From Pseudopedobacter sp045629485 (lineage in GTDB: Bacteria; Bacteroidota; Bacteroidia; Sphingobacteriales; Sphingobacteriaceae), in NCBI GenBank assembly GCA_045629485.1, contig JAZQRF010000044.1, positions 1 to 8,296 on the forward strand: a stretch of DNA of 8,296 bases, read 5' to 3'. Made by a program: the position numbers and the translations under genes. Numbering within the stretch: position 1 is the first letter of the stretch; the number at the start of each line of letters is the position of its first letter. The notes beneath the pieces were generated by a model. The model was given only the letters and a program-made list of their open reading frames with translations. It did not search any database and had not been told where the DNA came from. This document shows, piece after piece, positions 5,501 through 8,296 of the stretch.

Positions 5501-7666
5501 TTATTTCCGGATATCTAATTCTGCAATGATATTCTTTGCTCCGCCCAATACATCTATACACCAAAGTACATATCTCACATCCACGTTTATTGATCTCTTG
5601 AAATTCTTATCAAAGGCAATATCTCCACTCATCGCTTCCCAGTTCCCGTCAAAAGCTAAACCTATTAATTCGCCTTTGCCATTAATTACAGGGGAGCCCG
5701 AATTACCTCCGGTAATATCATTATTAGTGATAAAATTAATAGGTAAAGTACCATTACTACCGTAAATGCCATAGTTTTTCGCTTCGTAAGCCGCTAAAAG
5801 GTTCTGCGGTAAATCAAATTCATCGTCACCAGGAATGTATTTAGCAATCATTCCTTCTATAGTAGTTGAAGTTTTGTAAACAATCCCGTCTTTTGGAGAA
5901 TAGTCTTGTACAGTTCCGTAAGAAATTCTCATGGTAGAATTTGCATCTGGATAAAGAATTTTTCCTTCATCTTTCTTTAAAATGGCCTGTAAGAAAAGAT
6001 GATCCAAATCTGCTTTAGCTGTTTCGAAATCCTTAATAACAGAACCTAAATTGGCCTGAACATATTCTGAGGGAACTAAATTCTTAACATATAAGTACCC
6101 TGGATCTTTTTCTAATAACTTTTTATCAGGATTAGTCCAAAAGGCTCTTAACTTTTCTGGCCTTACCAGGTTAGATTTATCCCAAACTACATCAGCAAAC
6201 TTCTGAAATGTTGCTTCTGGTGAACCAGCCCAATAATCCTCTGTAATTAGCGTGATAAATTTGGGATGCTGATACTTAGGAATTTCTTTATAAAAGGTAG
6301 CGAGCATTTGAGCAAAAACCTTTTTATCAGCCCGCTCATTATAAGTATTTTCATAATCCTTTACAGACTCAAGTATGCTCTCGTTTATTTTTCTCAATGC
6401 TGCCGTATCTGATTTATTGCTTTCTATTGCGCTGAAAATCGCATCTGTTTGCATACCCAATACTACCCATGCCGAAGCAAAAAATCCCTCGTTTATAAAT
6501 GTACGATGTTTTGCATAAGGCGCATAGGCTTTATAGGCTTCCTGATACTTTTGCATTAATTGGGAATATTCAGGCCTTGATGAAGCCCACTTCACAAAGT
6601 TTGCTTCTTCTGCCTGCTTTTTATCATAAATCTTCAGCTTTTTCAATTGCTCTGTCTGCCCGATAAAATACTTCCAGTAATTAGCAATTCTTGCATATTC
6701 TGATGAAATTTTAAGTCTGAAAGCCAAATCTTTATCCATTTCTTCTTTCCAGGCATTTAGTCTGATATCACGAAGCTTCACAATTGTTGGTGACACAGAA
6801 TCTGTAGCTAACTGAACTCCGTAGGATGTCAAAAATCTGTCGGTACGTCCAGGAAAACCATAAACCATAGCAAAATCGCCATTATTTACACCTTTAATAG
6901 ATACTGGTAAATATTTTTTAGGAACGAAAGGTTTATTATCCGGAGAATAATCAGCCGGTTTATTGTTTTTATCTGCATATACCCTAAAAATAGAGAAATC
7001 CCCTGTTTGACGTGGCCACTCCCAGTTATCAGTATCACCTCCGAACTTACCTATAGACTGCGGAGGATTACCTACCAATCTAATATCTGTATATTTCTCA
7101 AAAACGTACAAGAAGTATTGGTTTCCTTTAAAAAAGTCGCGAACATAAGTTTCATAATTGGTACCTGCCTTTGCTTCGTTACTTAGTTGCTGACTTATTT
7201 CCTGAATTTTCAGGTGCTTTTCTTCTCCAGACAATCCTTTTGTTGCATCAAAAACTTTTTTTGACACATCTTCCATTCTCACTAAAAAATTCACAAACAA
7301 ACCTTGTATTGGCTTTTCTTCACTATAATTAGTTGCATAAAAACCATTATCCAGAATATTATTCTCAGGTGTGGAATTTGTGGTAATGGCATCATACCCG
7401 CAATGGTGATTGGTAAAAAGCAGGCCATTTTTAGACACCAGCTCTCCGGTACAGAAACCTCCAAAAGACACAATAGCATCTTTTAAGCTCGCCTTATTAA
7501 TGTTGTATAAATCTTCAGGCGTAAGCTTAAAGCCCTGCTTTTTCATTTGATCATAATTTTTACCGATAAGCATCGGTACCCACATTCCTTCATCAGCCTT
7601 TGCAATGCTGTTTACGCTTATTAAAAACGTTAATGAAAGAAGAGCAACAAGTTTATTTATCTTCAT
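5501..7666 (-). CDS. S46 family dipeptidyl-peptidase, DPP7-like, exported
   Basis: S46 enzymes are serine exopeptidases that remove dipeptides from peptide N-termini in the periplasm or at the cell surface of Bacteroidota and related bacteria. The 721-residue product is the usual family length. Residues 1-24 form a signal peptide ending in IAKA before DEGMW. The trypsin-like catalytic parts are His88 in TNHHCGY (85-91), Asp223 in TGDFSIFR (221-228) and Ser656 in GGNSGSPV (653-660). A mostly helical region, roughly 290-560, interrupts the protease fold as in DPP7 and DPP11. In the specificity stretch AFDGNWE (671-677) position 674 is Gly. DPP7-type enzymes (hydrophobic P1 residue) carry Gly there, whereas DPP11 (Asp/Glu) carries Arg, so DPP7-like specificity is inferred. 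ATG 7666 is chosen because it leads straight into the signal peptide. The gene follows the nuclease gene on the same strand with a 74-base gap, and ends at its own terminator. Confidence 0.95.
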   Translation of the reverse strand: MKINKLVALLSLTFLISVNSIAKADEGMWVPMLIGKNYDQMKKQGFKLTPEDLYNINKASLKDAIVSFGGFCTGELVSKNGLLFTNHHCGYDAITTNSTPENNILDNGFYATNYSEEKPIQGLFVNFLVRMEDVSKKVFDATKGLSGEEKHLKIQEISQQLSNEAKAGTNYETYVRDFFKGNQYFLYVFEKYTDIRLVGNPPQSIGKFGGDTDNWEWPRQTGDFSIFRVYADKNNKPADYSPDNKPFVPKKYLPVSIKGVNNGDFAMVYGFPGRTDRFLTSYGVQLATDSVSPTIVKLRDIRLNAWKEEMDKDLAFRLKISSEYARIANYWKYFIGQTEQLKKLKIYDKKQAEEANFVKWASSRPEYSQLMQKYQEAYKAYAPYAKHRTFINEGFFASAWVVLGMQTDAIFSAIESNKSDTAALRKINESILESVKDYENTYNERADKKVFAQMLATFYKEIPKYQHPKFITLITEDYWAGSPEATFQKFADVVWDKSNLVRPEKLRAFWTNPDKKLLEKDPGYLYVKNLVPSEYVQANLGSVIKDFETAKADLDHLFLQAILKKDEGKILYPDANSTMRISYGTVQDYSPKDGIVYKTSTTIEGMIAKYIPGDDEFDLPQNLLAAYEAKNYGIYGSNGTLPINFITNNDITGGNSGSPVINGKGELIGLAFDGNWEAMSGDIAFDKNFKRSINVDVRYVLWCIDVLGGAKNIIAELDIRK

Positions 7667-7720
7667 TTTATAGAGTTAAAATTTTAAAATTAACATATCA
7701 AGTGCTAATAGTGTTTTTTT

Positions 7721-7739
7721 GAATGTAATTGTTACATTC
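7721..7739. repeat. Perfect inverted repeat between nuclease and peptidase genes
   Basis: GAATGTAATTGTTACATTC has 8-bp perfect arms around a 3-base centre. It sits one base past the nuclease stop and about 55 bases ahead of the peptidase start. On the minus strand it is followed by a run of A, not T, so it is not an intrinsic terminator for the nuclease. It could be an operator or an mRNA hairpin in the leader of the peptidase. Confidence 0.5.
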
Positions 7740-7740
7740 T

Positions 7741-8296
7741 CTAGAAATTTACGGCTTTCTTCGCTTCAATATCGTCCTGTAGTAATTTTGGTAAAACCGA
7801 AAGAAAATCGTATCCGGTAGCTTTTTCTATATCTCTGATGCTTACTACATGTTTTCTCCAGTCTGTAGCAATAACATTAGTATTAGGTGTGTTTATTGCA
7901 ATAATTTTTGCTTCTGTGCCTGCTCTTTGCAAATCATTATTTCCTTCCGGAAGTATAATGGCTACTTTCCAAATATGCGACGGGACAGTTACCCTGCCTT
8001 TAGCTATAGTGGAAGTGATATTTCCTTTTAAACCTGAACCACCGACACCATAAACTCCCATAATGATATAGGCCTCACTTCCTTTTTTCACCTGCTCCCG
8101 TAAATAAACTTCAAAATCAGCCCACGGCTTTTGATTATTTTGTGGAGCCTGAGGAATCATGTTGGTCATTAAAAATGTAGAAGCATTTGCATTCTTAGAG
8201 CTGGTTCTGTCTCCGGATGGACAATTATGACCTCTATCAAAACCAGATTCTGCATAGCTATTACTCTGAACCTGGTACCAGCCTGAAGGCAATCCA
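7741..8296 (-). CDS. DNA/RNA non-specific endonuclease (NUC family), 5' end outside the window
   Basis: Members of this beta-beta-alpha metal nuclease family (Serratia nuclease, NucA) cut DNA and RNA without sequence preference and are usually exported. The frame is open through the right edge, so the start and any signal peptide are not visible. About 185 residues are seen, from ...GLPSGWYQVQ onward. The active-site motif DRGHNCPSGDRT is coded at about 8203-8238, with the catalytic His codon at 8227-8229. Downstream comes the family's metal-site block TNMIPQAPQNNQ with its conserved Asn residues, then a stretch GSEAYIIMGVYG and the metal-fold C-terminal part. The TTG at 8290-8292 is an internal Leu, not a start. 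No terminator separates it from the S46 peptidase gene 74 bases on, so the two may be co-transcribed as a scavenging pair. Host role (nutrient acquisition versus defence or competition) cannot be told from the sequence. Confidence 0.92.
   Translation of the reverse strand, partial: GLPSGWYQVQSNSYAESGFDRGHNCPSGDRTSSKNANASTFLMTNMIPQAPQNNQKPWADFEVYLREQVKKGSEAYIIMGVYGVGGSGLKGNITSTIAKGRVTVPSHIWKVAIILPEGNNDLQRAGTEAKIIAINTPNTNVIATDWRKHVVSIRDIEKATGYDFLSVLPKLLQDDIEAKKAVNF

Noticed and set aside
7721..7739. Inverted repeat as an intrinsic terminator of the nuclease
   Set aside because: In the direction of transcription it is followed by a run of A, not T.
7291..8053. Open frames on the opposite strand or in other frames over the peptidase and nuclease genes
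   Set aside because: They overlap well-supported genes, and their translations are low-complexity or unlike any known family.
8290..8292. TTG as the start of the nuclease
   Set aside because: The frame continues to the window edge, and the family has a further N-terminal part before the GWYQV block.
1..8296. CRISPR array, tRNA, rRNA, IS element or phage genes
   Set aside because: No regularly spaced repeat array, tRNA cloverleaf, rRNA-like block, transposase or integrase frame was seen.

Overview
The window looks like a chromosomal stretch of a Bacteroidota genome, most likely Sphingobacteriales (Pedobacter-like). The signs are a type III glutamine synthetase, an S46 dipeptidyl-peptidase with DPP7-like features, a long Bacteroidota-style PurM, very AT-rich intergenic DNA, A-rich translation starts without Shine-Dalgarno sequences, and a TAnnTTTG-type -7 promoter element. 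The genus is inferred from these features, not proven.

Layout. Bases 1-3486 hold two plus-strand genes, each closed by a strong intrinsic terminator: the 3' part of glnN (type III glutamine synthetase, start lies before the window) and purM (AIR synthetase). Bases 3487-3881 are a long AT-rich regulatory gap with a direct repeat, two abutting palindromes, a candidate promoter and a possible 14-codon leader ORF. It leads into amtB (ammonium transporter, 3882-5186), which also has its own terminator. Bases 5187-5500 form a convergent intergenic region. It contains a GC-rich, foldable element of about 60 bp that resembles a dispersed repeat, a possible remnant of a minus-strand gene, and the terminator of the opposing gene. 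From 5501 to the right edge, two minus-strand genes encode an S46 dipeptidyl-peptidase with a signal peptide and, upstream of it, a DNA/RNA non-specific endonuclease cut by the window edge.

How the genes fit together. GlnN and AmtB form an ammonium capture and assimilation pair: AmtB brings in ammonium and GlnN converts it to glutamine. PurM sits between them and belongs to purine synthesis, a pathway that consumes glutamine at other steps. The minus-strand pair looks like a scavenging module, with an exported peptidase that trims dipeptides and a nuclease that degrades nucleic acids. No clearly new multi-gene system is visible. The least explained parts are the structured element at 5326-5385, the adjacent coding-like remnant, and the regulatory DNA ahead of amtB.
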